A stretch of DNA of 64,000 nt from an uncultured Oscillospiraceae bacterium (GCA_910579175.1 CAJTTB010000015.1:1-64000); one strand, 5' to 3'. Positions 23,431 through 32,751 are shown, counted from the stretch's first letter. Translations and numbers: made by a program. The notes: a model not told the origin generated them from the sequence alone.

Positions 23431-26193
23431 ATGGGATTATTTGAAAAAATCTTTGGCACATATTCCGCAAGAGAATTAAAACACATTACTCCAATTGTGG
23501 ACACTGTGTTGGCATTAGAATCAAAATATGAAAAGATGTCTGACCATGAGTTGAAAAATCAAACCAATATTTTGAAGGCACGTTTAAAAAATGCAGAAAC
23601 ATTAGATGATATTTTACCAGATGCGTTTGCGGTTTGTCGAGAAGCAACCTGGCGCGTATTGGGGCTGAAATTGTTTCCAGTTCAGATTATTGGTGGTATT
23701 GTTTTACACCAGGGACGTATTGCAGAGATGCGTACTGGAGAAGGTAAAACCTTTGTGGCACCGCTTGCAGCGTATCTGAATGCTCTATCTGAAAAGGGCG
23801 TTCATGTTGTAACCGTCAACGACTATCTGGCAAAGAGAGACTCAGAGCAAATTGGTAAAGTATATCGCTTTTTGGGTTTGAGTGTTGGATTGGTGGTTCA
23901 TGATATTTCTGGACCAGATAAGAAAGCGGCTTACAATGCAGATATCACTTATGGTACTAATAATGAATTTGGTTTTGACTATCTGCGCGATAACATGGTG
24001 ACTTATAAAGATCAAAAAGTACAGCGCGAGTTTAACTTTGCAATTGTGGACGAAGTGGACTCCATTTTGATTGACGAAGCGAGAACACCACTGATTATCT
24101 CTGGTCAAGGGGATAAGTCCACAGAACTTTATACAATCGCAGACCAATTTGCAAAACAATTAAAGGCACATCGTGTTGTGGAGATTGACAATAAAGAGGA
24201 ACAAGACGACATTGATGCCGATTATATTGTAGATGAAAAGGGCAAAACTGCGACATTGACTCCAAAGGGTGTACGCCGTGCAGAAAAATATTTTAAGATT
24301 GAAAACTTAATGGATGCAGAAAATATCACATTACAACATCATATCAATCAGGCGATTAAAGCCTATGGTATTATGCGTAAAGATGTTGATTATGTAGTAA
24401 AAGATGGAGAAGTTTTGATTGTTGACGAGTTTACTGGTCGTTTGATGATTGGTCGTCGTTACAATGAAGGTTTACATCAAGCGATTGAAGCAAAAGAGGG
24501 TGTTACCGTCGCCAGAGAATCCAAAACTTTGGCAACCATTACGTTCCAAAATTATTTCCGTTTGTATAAAAAATTATCCGGTATGACTGGTACTGGTTTG
24601 ACAGAGGAAAGTGAATTCCGTCAAATTTATAATTTAGATGTTATTGAGATTCCAACTAATAAACCAGTACAGAGAATAGACTATGATGATTCTGTTTATA
24701 AGACCGAAAAAGGGAAGTTTCAGGCAGTAATTGAGCAGATTGTAGAATGCCATGAAAAGGGACAACCTGTTTTGGTTGGTACCGTAAACATTGATAAGTC
24801 TGAGTTGTTGAGTTCTATGCTCAAGCGCCGTGGTATTAAGCACAATGTATTAAATGCGAAATACCATGAACAAGAAGCGATGATCATTGCACAGGCGGGA
24901 AAATTCGGAGCAGTTACCATTGCGACCAACATGGCAGGACGTGGTACAGATATTAAGTTGGGTGGTAATGCAGAGTATTTGGCACAAGAATTTATGAGAA
25001 AGCAAGGCTATAGTGAAGAAATTATTGCAGAAGCAAATGGTTTTGCTGAAACAGACAACGAGGAAATCCTATCCGCTAGAAAGGTATTTCACGAGGTAGA
25101 AAACAGATATAAAGAGGAAATCAAAGGAGCAGAACAAAAGGTATTGGATGCTGGTGGATTGTTTATTATTGGTACAGAACGCCACGAATCCAGACGTATT
25201 GACAATCAGTTGCGTGGTCGTGCCGGTCGTCAAGGTGACCCAGGGGCAAGCCGCTTTTTCATCTCTTTGGAAGATGATTTGATGCGCTTGTTTGGCGGTG
25301 AACGTGTTCAAGGTGTTATGAATGCATTAAAGATAGAAGAAGATATGCCAATTGAAAACAAAATGTTGACCAATACCATTGAAAATGCACAGAAAAAAGT
25401 AGAAGCCAGAAACTTTAATATTCGTAAAAATGTATTGCAGTTTGATGATGTCATCAATAAACAGCGTGAAATTATCTATCATCAGCGTGATATGGTATTA
25501 AATGGTGAAGATATCCATGAATATATCTTAACCATGATAAAGGATATGTTGACACAGAGCGTAGAAACCTATTTGCCACCAGATTCTATTCATGATGATT
25601 GGAATATTGCAGGACTAAGAGATTACTTCCATGAATTTTTAACAACAGAAGATGATTTTCACTATACAGTCAACGAGTTGGCGGATTTAGAATCAAAAGA
25701 GATTGTAGATGTTTTGTATAAACGTGCATTAAAGCGCTATCAAGAACGTGAAGACTTACTTGGCGAGGAGCGTATACGTGAGTTGGAACGCGTGATTTTG
25801 TTAAAGGTAGTTGACCGTTATTGGATGGAGCATATCGACAATATGGACGAGTTAAAACGCGGTATCTATCTGCGCTCTTATGGACAAAAAGACCCTGTTG
25901 TAGAGTATAAGATAGAGGGATTTGATATGTTTGATGAGATGGTGGTCAGCATTCGAGAAGATACTGTTAAAATGTTGTTGACTTTAAAAGTTACCGTTAA
26001 TGACAATCTTAAAAGAGAACAGGTAGCAAAACCCATCAGTGCAATCCATGGAGATTCTCAACCCACTAAGAAAGTACGTCAACCAGTCCGCAGCCAAAAG
26101 ATAGGAAGAAATGATCTTTGTCCATGTGGAAGTGGAAAAAAATATAAAAAATGTTGTGGTGCAGAAGAAGAAACAACAAAGGCATCAAACTAA
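23431..26193 (+). CDS. secA: Preprotein translocase ATPase SecA
   Basis: A 920-residue SecA with all landmarks: Walker A MRTGEGKT (residues 100-107), the DEVDSILIDEARTPLIISG DEAD-box region, the preprotein-binding insertion, the helical scaffold, and a C-terminal zinc finger CPCGSGKKYKKCC that contacts SecB or the ribosome in other bacteria. It drives ATP-dependent export through SecYEG. GAGGTGA precedes the ATG. The gene has its own promoter and no operon partner close downstream. A single secA is visible; nothing suggests an accessory SecA2. Confidence 0.98.
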   Translation: MGLFEKIFGTYSARELKHITPIVDTVLALESKYEKMSDHELKNQTNILKARLKNAETLDDILPDAFAVCREATWRVLGLKLFPVQIIGGIVLHQGRIAEMRTGEGKTFVAPLAAYLNALSEKGVHVVTVNDYLAKRDSEQIGKVYRFLGLSVGLVVHDISGPDKKAAYNADITYGTNNEFGFDYLRDNMVTYKDQKVQREFNFAIVDEVDSILIDEARTPLIISGQGDKSTELYTIADQFAKQLKAHRVVEIDNKEEQDDIDADYIVDEKGKTATLTPKGVRRAEKYFKIENLMDAENITLQHHINQAIKAYGIMRKDVDYVVKDGEVLIVDEFTGRLMIGRRYNEGLHQAIEAKEGVTVARESKTLATITFQNYFRLYKKLSGMTGTGLTEESEFRQIYNLDVIEIPTNKPVQRIDYDDSVYKTEKGKFQAVIEQIVECHEKGQPVLVGTVNIDKSELLSSMLKRRGIKHNVLNAKYHEQEAMIIAQAGKFGAVTIATNMAGRGTDIKLGGNAEYLAQEFMRKQGYSEEIIAEANGFAETDNEEILSARKVFHEVENRYKEEIKGAEQKVLDAGGLFIIGTERHESRRIDNQLRGRAGRQGDPGASRFFISLEDDLMRLFGGERVQGVMNALKIEEDMPIENKMLTNTIENAQKKVEARNFNIRKNVLQFDDVINKQREIIYHQRDMVLNGEDIHEYILTMIKDMLTQSVETYLPPDSIHDDWNIAGLRDYFHEFLTTEDDFHYTVNELADLESKEIVDVLYKRALKRYQEREDLLGEERIRELERVILLKVVDRYWMEHIDNMDELKRGIYLRSYGQKDPVVEYKIEGFDMFDEMVVSIREDTVKMLLTLKVTVNDNLKREQVAKPISAIHGDSQPTKKVRQPVRSQKIGRNDLCPCGSGKKYKKCCGAEEETTKASN

Positions 26194-26300
26194 AAATGAA
26201 TCGATGATGATTTTCTATAAAAAGGGTAACCTATCCTGATCGACACTTGAGAAAATGAATCTCAATATTACTTTGGAACTGTTTTGAAAGGGGAAATAAA

Positions 26301-27410
26301 ATGTTGAATTTATCATATTACATGCCTGTAAAGTTGTTCTATGGTGCGGATTGTATCAAGCAGAATGCTTGTTATTTTCAGTCTTTGGGTCGAAAATGTT
26401 TGATCGTAACCGGAAAAAACAGTGCAAAAGTCTCTGGTGCATTAGATGATGTGTTACAGGTTTTGGAAAAACATCAAATTGACTTTATTATCTTTGATGA
26501 AATCAAGCAAAATCCACTGTTATCTGATTGTGTACGCGCTGGAAAAATTGCACAATCAGAGCAGGTTGATTTTGTGATAGGGATTGGAGGAGGTTCTCCG
26601 TTAGATGCTGCAAAGGCAGTGAGCGTGTTTGCTTCTAATGAAATGGAGCCACTAAAAATATTTGAAGGCAACTATGTCAATCGACCATTGCCTTTGATTT
26701 TAGTTGGAACGACTGCTGGTACTGGCAGTGAAGTAACCCCTTATTCTGTTTTAAATGTGGATATTGGTGAGGATAAAGTCGCTCGCAAGCGCTCAGTTCA
26801 AAATTTATATGCAGCCGCTAGTTTTGGGGATTATCAATATACAAGATCATTAAATCAATCAATTACAATTGCTACGGCATTGGATACGCTGAGCCACTGT
26901 ATTGAAAGTTATTTTAGTAAAAAATCCAATACCATTTCAGAGGGATTTGCAAAGCAGGGAGCAAAATTGGTAATTGATGTATTTCGGGATCTGAATGGAG
27001 AGTTTACCGATAAGCAGAGACAAAAATTATATGCAGCCTCTATTTATGGAGGGTTGGCAATTGCCAAAACGGGTACTTGTTATTGTCATTCTATGGGATA
27101 TTTTTTAACAGAGGATTATCAGGTTGCACATGGAATTGCCTGTGCTGTATTCCTGCCATCTTTTTTGCGTCTGGGATGTGAATTGGATACGAAAAAGGCG
27201 GATGAATTGTTATTTGAACTGGATGACAATTTGAGTAACTTATGTGATATGATTGAAAATTTAACACAATATCGTCCAATTTATTTGACACAGACCCAAA
27301 AAAATGAACTTTGTGAAAGATGGAAGAAAGATAATAAATTTGCTTCTTCTCCAGGTAATTTTACAGTGGCAGATGCAATGGAATTGATTGATGAAATTTT
27401 TGGTGTTTGA
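26301..27410 (+). CDS. Iron-containing alcohol dehydrogenase
   Basis: A 369-residue member of the group III iron-dependent alcohol dehydrogenases. The NAD(P) site GIGGGSPLDAAKAV, the TTAGTGSEVT loop and the metal-binding region with DTLSHCIES and HSMGYFL...HGIACAVFLP are intact, providing the aspartate and histidine ligands. The substrate is not predictable; relatives reduce butyraldehyde, acetaldehyde or lactaldehyde. AAAGGGGAA precedes the ATG. The pyrophosphatase gene begins 33 bases downstream and may be cotranscribed. Confidence 0.9.
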   Translation: MLNLSYYMPVKLFYGADCIKQNACYFQSLGRKCLIVTGKNSAKVSGALDDVLQVLEKHQIDFIIFDEIKQNPLLSDCVRAGKIAQSEQVDFVIGIGGGSPLDAAKAVSVFASNEMEPLKIFEGNYVNRPLPLILVGTTAGTGSEVTPYSVLNVDIGEDKVARKRSVQNLYAAASFGDYQYTRSLNQSITIATALDTLSHCIESYFSKKSNTISEGFAKQGAKLVIDVFRDLNGEFTDKQRQKLYAASIYGGLAIAKTGTCYCHSMGYFLTEDYQVAHGIACAVFLPSFLRLGCELDTKKADELLFELDDNLSNLCDMIENLTQYRPIYLTQTQKNELCERWKKDNKFASSPGNFTVADAMELIDEIFGV

Positions 27411-27443
27411 TAGATTTTGATAAAATAATGGGAGAGATTGACA

Positions 27444-27977
27444 ATGAATAATATCTGGCATGATATTAGCCCCAAGCGAATTACTCCGACGGATTTTGTC
27501 TGTGTAATTGAAATTTCAAAAGGAAGCAAGAAAAAGTATGAATTGGACAAAGAGACGGGTTTGATTATTTTGGATCGAATCCTATATACCTCTACACATT
27601 ATCCTGCAAATTATGGATTCATTCCCAGAACTTATGGCGATGATTGTGATCCATTGGATGTACTGTTACTTTGTTCAGAACCAATTGAACCGTTGACTTT
27701 GGTACGCTGTTTTCCAATTGGTGTGATTTCTATGATTGATAATGGAAGACATGATGAAAAAATTATTGCAATTCCATTTAATGATCCAACTTATAACCAG
27801 TATACCAATATCAACGAACTTCCCAAACATATTTTTGACGAAATGAGTCATTTCTTTTCTGTTTATAAGGCATTGGAGTCAAAGGAAACAGATGTAGATG
27901 AAGTGGCAGGTCCAGAAGAAGCAGTAAGGGTAATTGCTTCTGCAATTGATAATTATATTGAAAAATTTTGTAAGTAA
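27444..27977 (+). CDS. ppa: Inorganic pyrophosphatase, family I
   Basis: A 177-residue soluble pyrophosphatase. The family I signature is clear: YPANYGFIPRTYGDDCDPLDVLLL (residues 55-78), where the DxxDPxDV acidic cluster binds Mg2+, and IAIPFNDP further on. It hydrolyses pyrophosphate to phosphate in the cytoplasm. ATG 27444 follows GGGAGAG; a TTG six bases upstream is less likely. A terminator follows immediately. Confidence 0.93.
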   Translation: MNNIWHDISPKRITPTDFVCVIEISKGSKKKYELDKETGLIILDRILYTSTHYPANYGFIPRTYGDDCDPLDVLLLCSEPIEPLTLVRCFPIGVISMIDNGRHDEKIIAIPFNDPTYNQYTNINELPKHIFDEMSHFFSVYKALESKETDVDEVAGPEEAVRVIASAIDNYIEKFCK

Positions 27978-27995
27978 TGATGCGTCAATATAAAA

Positions 27996-28035
27996 ATAAT
28001 ACCAAGTAATCAACCTTACTTGGTATTGTTTTTTA
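27996..28035. terminator. Terminator between ppa and corA
   Basis: AATACCAAGTAA pairs with TTACTTGGTATT over 12 bp and is followed by GTTTTTTAA. It serves ppa and, in reverse, may help end corA. Confidence 0.9.
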
Positions 28036-28041
28036 ATCGTA

Positions 28042-28974
28042 TTATTTAAACATCTTATTTTTTATTAAAATAATTGCCAATAAAGCTGCGGCAATGATAG
28101 AGACAATCAGCGGGAACCAAACAAATTGGTCAAACCACAATCCCGCCACATTCATACCATAAAAACTAAAGATAATAGAGGGAATCTGCAATAAAATTGT
28201 GATAGAAGTTAGGATTTTCATTGCAATATTTAGATTGTTGGAAATGATGGCAGAAAAGGCGTCCATGGTACGAGAGAGTGTACTGGAGTAGATATTTGCC
28301 ATTTCAATTGCCTGTTTTACTTCGATTAAAACATCTTCTAATAAATCTTGATCATCTTCATACATCCGGATTACACGACCGCGTAGTATTTTTTCCAATG
28401 TAATTTCATCCGATTTTAAGGAGGTGGAAAAGTAAACCAAAGATTTTTCCAGTCCCAATAGCTGCACCAATACTTCATTTTTTGTGGATTTATGAAGTTG
28501 TGTTTCTAAATTAGAGGAGATTTTGTCGATTTGTTTTAGATATTGCAGATATTTTGTAGCTCCTCGAAATAACAAAATCAATAAAAAACGAGTTTTTAGA
28601 TGGGTTTGTACATTCTTAACGACATTGTTGGCAATTTCATCGATAATCGGATTGCTTCTTGAAGAAATGGTAATCACATTTTTTTCGGTTATAATAATAC
28701 CAAGCGGGTGGGTCGTATAATGAACAGTATTGTTATCTTCGTTGGTAGTGATAGGAATATCTACAATCACGAGTGTTTGGTTATCTTCCGTTTCGATACG
28801 AGAAGATTCTTCTTCATCTAGAGAAGAGCGAACAAAGTCTGGATCGAGTTTTAAATCGTCGATTAAATAGGTAATTTCGTTATCATTGGGAGCAATTGCG
28901 CTAATCCAACAACCATCTGAAAATTCATCAAGTTGAATTACTCGATTATATTCTGTTTTGTAAAAATGCAGCAT
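28042..28974 (-). CDS. corA: CorA-family Mg2+ transporter
   Basis: A 310-residue CorA-type channel: a large acidic/helical cytoplasmic domain (to about residue 245) and two C-terminal membrane helices, the first ending in the invariant YGMN selectivity motif (FYGMNVAG). The final basic tail IKNKMFK is also typical. It imports Mg2+, or Co2+/Ni2+ in some relatives. AGGAGG lies 7 bases before the ATG. The leader contains a short ORF beginning MKPDP that overlaps the corA start, and a strong hairpin, so leader-based control is likely. Confidence 0.95.
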   Translation of the reverse strand: MLHFYKTEYNRVIQLDEFSDGCWISAIAPNDNEITYLIDDLKLDPDFVRSSLDEEESSRIETEDNQTLVIVDIPITTNEDNNTVHYTTHPLGIIITEKNVITISSRSNPIIDEIANNVVKNVQTHLKTRFLLILLFRGATKYLQYLKQIDKISSNLETQLHKSTKNEVLVQLLGLEKSLVYFSTSLKSDEITLEKILRGRVIRMYEDDQDLLEDVLIEVKQAIEMANIYSSTLSRTMDAFSAIISNNLNIAMKILTSITILLQIPSIIFSFYGMNVAGLWFDQFVWFPLIVSIIAAALLAIILIKNKMFK

Positions 28975-29072
28975 AGTAAACCTCCTAAAACAAGATATTT
29001 TGTTTCAGAAGGCAAATGAAAAGAGCCTCTGAAACAAATTGGATTGATAAAGCCGCCAGGGTCAGGTTTCAT
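28938..29072 (-). CDS. corA leader ORF beginning MKPDPGGF
   Basis: A 44-codon ORF starts with ATG at 29072 after a strong AAAGGAGAA site and reads MKPDPGGFINP at its N terminus. It runs through the leader hairpin and ends at TAA 28938-28940, 37 bases inside corA in another frame. The proline/aspartate-rich start resembles the enterobacterial MgtL peptide (MEPDP...), whose translation responds to Mg2+, and Salmonella corA also has a leader peptide. The similarity is read by eye and the regulatory role is inference. The alternative is a chance frame in a structured leader, but the ribosome binding site argues against that. Confidence 0.6.
   Translation of the reverse strand: MKPDPGGFINPICFRGSFHLPSETKYLVLGGLLCCIFTKQNIIE
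28999..29038 (-). promoter_or_regulatory. corA leader hairpin
   Basis: TTTGTTTCAGA and TCTGAAACAAA form an 11-bp perfect stem, extended by GGC/GCC past a bulged A, around an 11-base loop. It lies wholly inside the leader ORF and ends 12 bases before the corA AGGAGG. A translating ribosome would melt it. Confidence 0.75.
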
Positions 29073-29099
29073 GAGTTCTCCTTTCTAAAATTTAAAATA

Positions 29100-29551
29100 T
29101 CAATTGGCAGTTGTCTTGTAATTTTATTATAACATAATTTTAAGCAGAATGTAAATGAAAATTACATGGTGGATTTAAGGTGGAATTTTATCAAAAATTT
29201 GCAAGATAAAGGCGTAAAATGAATTGGATAGCAGTATCGGACTGAGGTTATCATGCAGGTAGGTATATTAGAAATAAAAAAATGTAATTCGTATTCTGAT
29301 GGCATAAATAGGGTAAAACTGTGGGACATATGGAGTTTGCTTGTGTATGTTGTATCGAAAAGAAGTGCTTATCTCTAAGCTTTAGCATAGGCGATGAAAG
29401 TATGTCATGGTAAGTGCTGTGATATTAAAATCGTAGAAAAAAGTAATCAAAACAAATTTATAAATTAGTTTAACAGATCGTTGTCATTGAAACATATTTT
29501 TTAATAAAAATCAGATTGGGAATTCTCAAAGCAACAGGAAGGAGAAAGAAA
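29100..29551. other. Intergenic region between corA leader and AI-2E-type gene
   Basis: Divergent promoters for corA and the permease gene must lie here, but I see no promoter with both boxes in good spacing, no hairpin with a U-run and no convincing ORF. Confidence 0.5.
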
Positions 29552-30862
29552 ATGAAATTAGAAGAATTATTGGAAAATCCCCAAATTTCTAAAAAATTGG
29601 TAAAAAAAATAATGTTTTTGATTGCCTTTACCATTTTTTTTATCTATGCAGTTTTTCATTTAAGTGGATTATTGGCAATTATAAAACAAGCAATTGCGAT
29701 TGTCAGTCCATTTTTAATTGGGATTGTGATTGCATTTGTATTGAATGTCTTAGTAAAATTATTTGAAGAACGGGTCTTTCAATTTTTAAATGTGAAAAAG
29801 CATCCAGTTTGGATAAAATGCAGAAGAGGTGTTTGCATTTTAATTGTGGTGATTTTGATGTTTGTATTTTTGGGATTGATTGCTTTTTTAATCGTTCCAG
29901 AATTGACCAGATCTATTTCCACATTGACTTCAACGGCACCAGTTTATACAAAACAATTTCAAAATTGGATTATGAAGTTGTTGAGCAATCTAAATATTAC
30001 TCCAGAATTGATGGGAGAGGTACAAAAATTATTTGACAAAATTGATTGGCCTACTATCATTTCTAGCATTACCAATGTTACCACCAATTTTGTGGGTTCT
30101 GTAGTAACTGTAACCGTTGGTGTGACTTCGGGGATTATCAATTTTGTAATGAGTTTTATCTTTGCGATTTATATGTTATTTCAAAAGGAAAATTTGATTC
30201 ACAATTTAAAACGTGTATTATATGCCTTTCTACCGGAAGGAATCGCAAAAAAGAGCATTGAAATTGGTTCCTTGTCCAACCGGATTTTTGCCGGATTTGT
30301 TTCTGGTCAATGTACAGAAGCACTGATTATTGGGATATTGTGTTATTTGGGAATGAGTTTGATGGGATTGCCTTATGCATTATTGATTAGCACCGTTGTG
30401 GCAATTACCAGTGTGATTCCAATTTTTGGGGCTTATATAGGAGCGATTTTTGGAGGTTTTATTTTATTATTGGTAAAGCCACTTTATTGTTTGATGTTTG
30501 TGATTTATATTATTATTTTACAAAATGTAGAAGGAAATTTGATTTATCCAAGGGTGGTAGGCAATTCAGTGGGACTGCCTGGTATTTGGGTTATGCTATC
30601 AATTTTTGTTTGCGGAGATTTATTTGGCTTTATTGGTGTATTGTTGGGTGTACCAGTATTTTCTATTTTATATACATTACTAAAAGGCGCTACCAACAAA
30701 AAATTGCTGAAAAAAAATATCAGCAATCGCGAGATTGTTGCAAATCAAATTGGAATTCCGCCAGAATTGGTAAAGACAGAAATTATTCAGGAAACCATTT
30801 CGACGGCAGATTATTTACAGGAAGCTGAAAAAAATAAGAAAGAAGAAGATACAGAGAAATAA
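29552..30862 (+). CDS. AI-2E family transporter (TqsA/PerM-like permease)
   Basis: A 436-residue polytopic membrane protein with about eight helices. A helical pair near the N terminus is followed by a long extracellular region (about 105-180), and the conserved C-terminal block has EGNLIYPRVVGNSVGLPGIWVM (landmark), the core signature of the AI-2E/UPF0118 permease family. Members export autoinducer-2 or act as sodium/proton antiporters; substrate is not predictable here. AAGGAG precedes the ATG at 29552. A highly charged C-terminal tail follows. Confidence 0.88.
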   Translation: MKLEELLENPQISKKLVKKIMFLIAFTIFFIYAVFHLSGLLAIIKQAIAIVSPFLIGIVIAFVLNVLVKLFEERVFQFLNVKKHPVWIKCRRGVCILIVVILMFVFLGLIAFLIVPELTRSISTLTSTAPVYTKQFQNWIMKLLSNLNITPELMGEVQKLFDKIDWPTIISSITNVTTNFVGSVVTVTVGVTSGIINFVMSFIFAIYMLFQKENLIHNLKRVLYAFLPEGIAKKSIEIGSLSNRIFAGFVSGQCTEALIIGILCYLGMSLMGLPYALLISTVVAITSVIPIFGAYIGAIFGGFILLLVKPLYCLMFVIYIIILQNVEGNLIYPRVVGNSVGLPGIWVMLSIFVCGDLFGFIGVLLGVPVFSILYTLLKGATNKKLLKKNISNREIVANQIGIPPELVKTEIIQETISTADYLQEAEKNKKEEDTEK

Positions 30863-30949
30863 TTTATACAATTGGTATTAAAATTTGTGAATAAAAACTA
30901 TTGTATCATAGCGCGATATCTGTTACAATAATTTAGTCTTATAAAGTTA

Positions 30950-31065
30950 AGCAGAGTAGGAACTTGTGCGTTGTATCAAGATAGATACCACAGTGCCGTT
31001 TGAACGGGGAGTTGTCAAGCGGACGAAAAGATTTTCTTGCGGTACAAGTTTCGCATCCCGCTGCT
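30950..31065 (+). promoter_or_regulatory. Tetrahydrofolate (THF) riboswitch upstream of folT
   Basis: AGCAGAGTAGGAACTTGTGCGTT at the 5' side (30950-30972) and GCGGTACAAGTTTCGCATCCCGCTGCT at the 3' side (31039-31065) match the THF aptamer pattern GGAGAGUAG...GCGUU and GCGGUG...CGCAUCCGCUCC, closed by an AGCAG/CTGCT stem. Internal hairpins lie between. It precedes a FolT-type transporter, the usual partner. Confidence 0.88.
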
Positions 31066-31084
31066 ACATGATAGAGGTTGTTGT

Positions 31085-31120
31085 GCCTCCATATGTGGCA
31101 AATTTTGCTAATCGAGGAGG
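31085..31120 (+). promoter_or_regulatory. Expression platform with ribosome-binding-site sequestration
   Basis: TGCCTCC at 31084-31090 is complementary to the GGAGG within GAGGAGG (31114-31120), the folT ribosome binding site. This offers a folate-controlled translation switch downstream of the aptamer. Confidence 0.55.
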
Positions 31121-31128
31121 TTGACTGC

Positions 31129-31683
31129 ATGAAACATTTATTAGACTTGTTAAAATCATCCGCATCAGAATTAAAAAGCACCTTAACCATTGCCATATCG
31201 GCTATGCTTTTGGCACTGAGTTTGGCATTGCGTTCTTTGGCCATTCCGGTTACCAGTTTTTTAAGAATTACCTTTTCCTTTTTAACCAATGCGGTATGCG
31301 GTATGCTATATGGTCCAGTTGTTGCTGGGCTAGTTGCTGGATCAGCAGATATCATTGCGTTTTTTTTGTTTCCCAAAGGGGGAGGGGGCTACTTTCCGGG
31401 ATTTACACTCAATGCAATTTTGGGCGGTGTGATTTATGGATTGTTTTTCTATCGCCAAAAAATCAGTATTCCTAGAATTGTAATGGCAAAATTAACAGTA
31501 TCATTGATTGTGAATCTCATATTGGGTACTTATTGGAATAGCATCTTATATGGAGATGTCTTCTTTTCCATTCTGCCATTGAGAGCTTTAAAAGAATGTA
31601 TCAAAGTACCAGTTGATGTAGTGTTGATTTGGTTGGTATTAAAAGCGGTTATTAAAGTAAGACAACCAAGATTGTCGAAGTAA
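31129..31683 (+). CDS. folT: Folate-specific ECF transporter S component
   Basis: A 184-residue membrane protein with six hydrophobic segments and the arrangement of the FolT family: ALRSLAIPVTSFLRITFSFL near the N terminus, then GMLYGPVVAGLVAGSADIIAF and the PGFTLNAILGGVIYGLFFY block. It binds folates and pairs with a shared ECF energizing module encoded elsewhere. The THF riboswitch in the leader supports the substrate. ATG 31129 follows GAGGAGG. A terminator closes the unit. Confidence 0.93.
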   Translation: MKHLLDLLKSSASELKSTLTIAISAMLLALSLALRSLAIPVTSFLRITFSFLTNAVCGMLYGPVVAGLVAGSADIIAFFLFPKGGGGYFPGFTLNAILGGVIYGLFFYRQKISIPRIVMAKLTVSLIVNLILGTYWNSILYGDVFFSILPLRALKECIKVPVDVVLIWLVLKAVIKVRQPRLSK

Positions 31684-31686
31684 AAG

Positions 31687-31721
31687 AAGGAAGCAACTAT
31701 TAAAATAGTTGCTTCCTTTTT
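31687..31721 (+). terminator. Rho-independent terminator after folT
   Basis: AAGGAAGCAACTAT pairs with ATAGTTGCTTCCTT over 14 bp and is followed by TTTTG. Confidence 0.92.
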
Positions 31722-31767
31722 GAAAGAATTTTATTTTGTGATAGATATCTATCATATCAATTACGTA

Positions 31768-32751
31768 TTATTTTAAAAAAATTGGTCTTTGTTCTTTGAT
31801 GGATTGTTCTGCCGCTAAAGTGACCTTTAGCGTTTGGAATGCGTCGGAATAATCGGATAAAATCATAGAAGTATCTTGATTTTTTACTGCCTGTATAAAG
31901 GTGTTTAAGGACTGAAAATGACAGTTTTGGTCAAATGTGAATACTTCCTTTTGATGTTTGCAGATAATTTCCACAGAGTTTCCCCAATGATAATCAATGG
32001 TTTTATTTCCCGCATAGATGGTAAAACCAATATCAGATTGCGCTTTTTCCTGCTGATAACAGCCGGTTTGTATAGAGGCGATGATACCATTTTGAAACTG
32101 TAGTGTCACTGCGGCACAGTCGTCTACATTGCAATTGTCAATGTGTTGATGCATATCATTTCTTGACACTGCATAAACACTGGAGACCTCTCCAAATAAA
32201 AAGCGCAACATATCAAAAATATGGGTGCATTGTTCTAATAGTTGACCGCCAGATTGTTCTTTTAAACGCCACCAAGGGGCTTGGGGCATATCACCAATCC
32301 AGCGACCAGTTATTAAGCCAATGGATTCTTCTGCGAGTTCTTGTTGAATCCGTTTTAGATGGGGATTGTAGCGCTCTTGATAACCGACAGAACAAATGAT
32401 ACCAGATTGCTCAATGATTTCTTTTGTTTGAGCCGTCTCTGATATTTGGATACCAATTGGCTTTTCTAAGTAAATGGCCAATTTTTTCTTTGCTGCAATT
32501 TGTTCTATTTGCGCATGTCTAGCTGGAGTTACACAGACAACGACGGCATCCAGTTGGGGTTGTACTTCAAACATTTCCAAATAGTCTTGATAAAGTTTTG
32601 CACAGGGGACTTTTTGTCCTGTCTTTTCTAGATTTTCGCGACCGGTGTTGACAAGCGCGTCTATTTGCACATCTTCCATTTTTAAAAGGTGATTCAGATG
32701 TACATTTCCGAAACCGCCACACCCAATGAGAGCGACATGAATTTTGTTCAT
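31768..32751 (-). CDS. Gfo/Idh/MocA-family oxidoreductase
   Basis: A 327-residue NAD(P)-dependent dehydrogenase. The Rossmann motif GCGGFGNVHLNHL is at residues 10-22, the family lysine sits in YLEKPIG, and the second domain has the usual SGGQLLEQCTHIFDMLRFLFG helix, where the histidine (normally GG...DxGxHxxD) is kept. The family oxidises or reduces sugars, inositols or related compounds; the substrate here is unknown. The ribosome binding site is AAAGGC. It is transcribed alone, opposite to folT, with no sugar genes adjacent. Confidence 0.88.
   Translation of the reverse strand: MNKIHVALIGCGGFGNVHLNHLLKMEDVQIDALVNTGRENLEKTGQKVPCAKLYQDYLEMFEVQPQLDAVVVCVTPARHAQIEQIAAKKKLAIYLEKPIGIQISETAQTKEIIEQSGIICSVGYQERYNPHLKRIQQELAEESIGLITGRWIGDMPQAPWWRLKEQSGGQLLEQCTHIFDMLRFLFGEVSSVYAVSRNDMHQHIDNCNVDDCAAVTLQFQNGIIASIQTGCYQQEKAQSDIGFTIYAGNKTIDYHWGNSVEIICKHQKEVFTFDQNCHFQSLNTFIQAVKNQDTSMILSDYSDAFQTLKVTLAAEQSIKEQRPIFLK

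Noticed and set aside
28975..29100. A metal- or thiamine-sensing riboswitch in the corA leader
   Set aside because: The stretch CCTGACCCTGGCGGC superficially recalls part of the TPP aptamer, but the other conserved half (CTGAGA) and the M-box core are absent. A translated leader ORF explains the sequence better.
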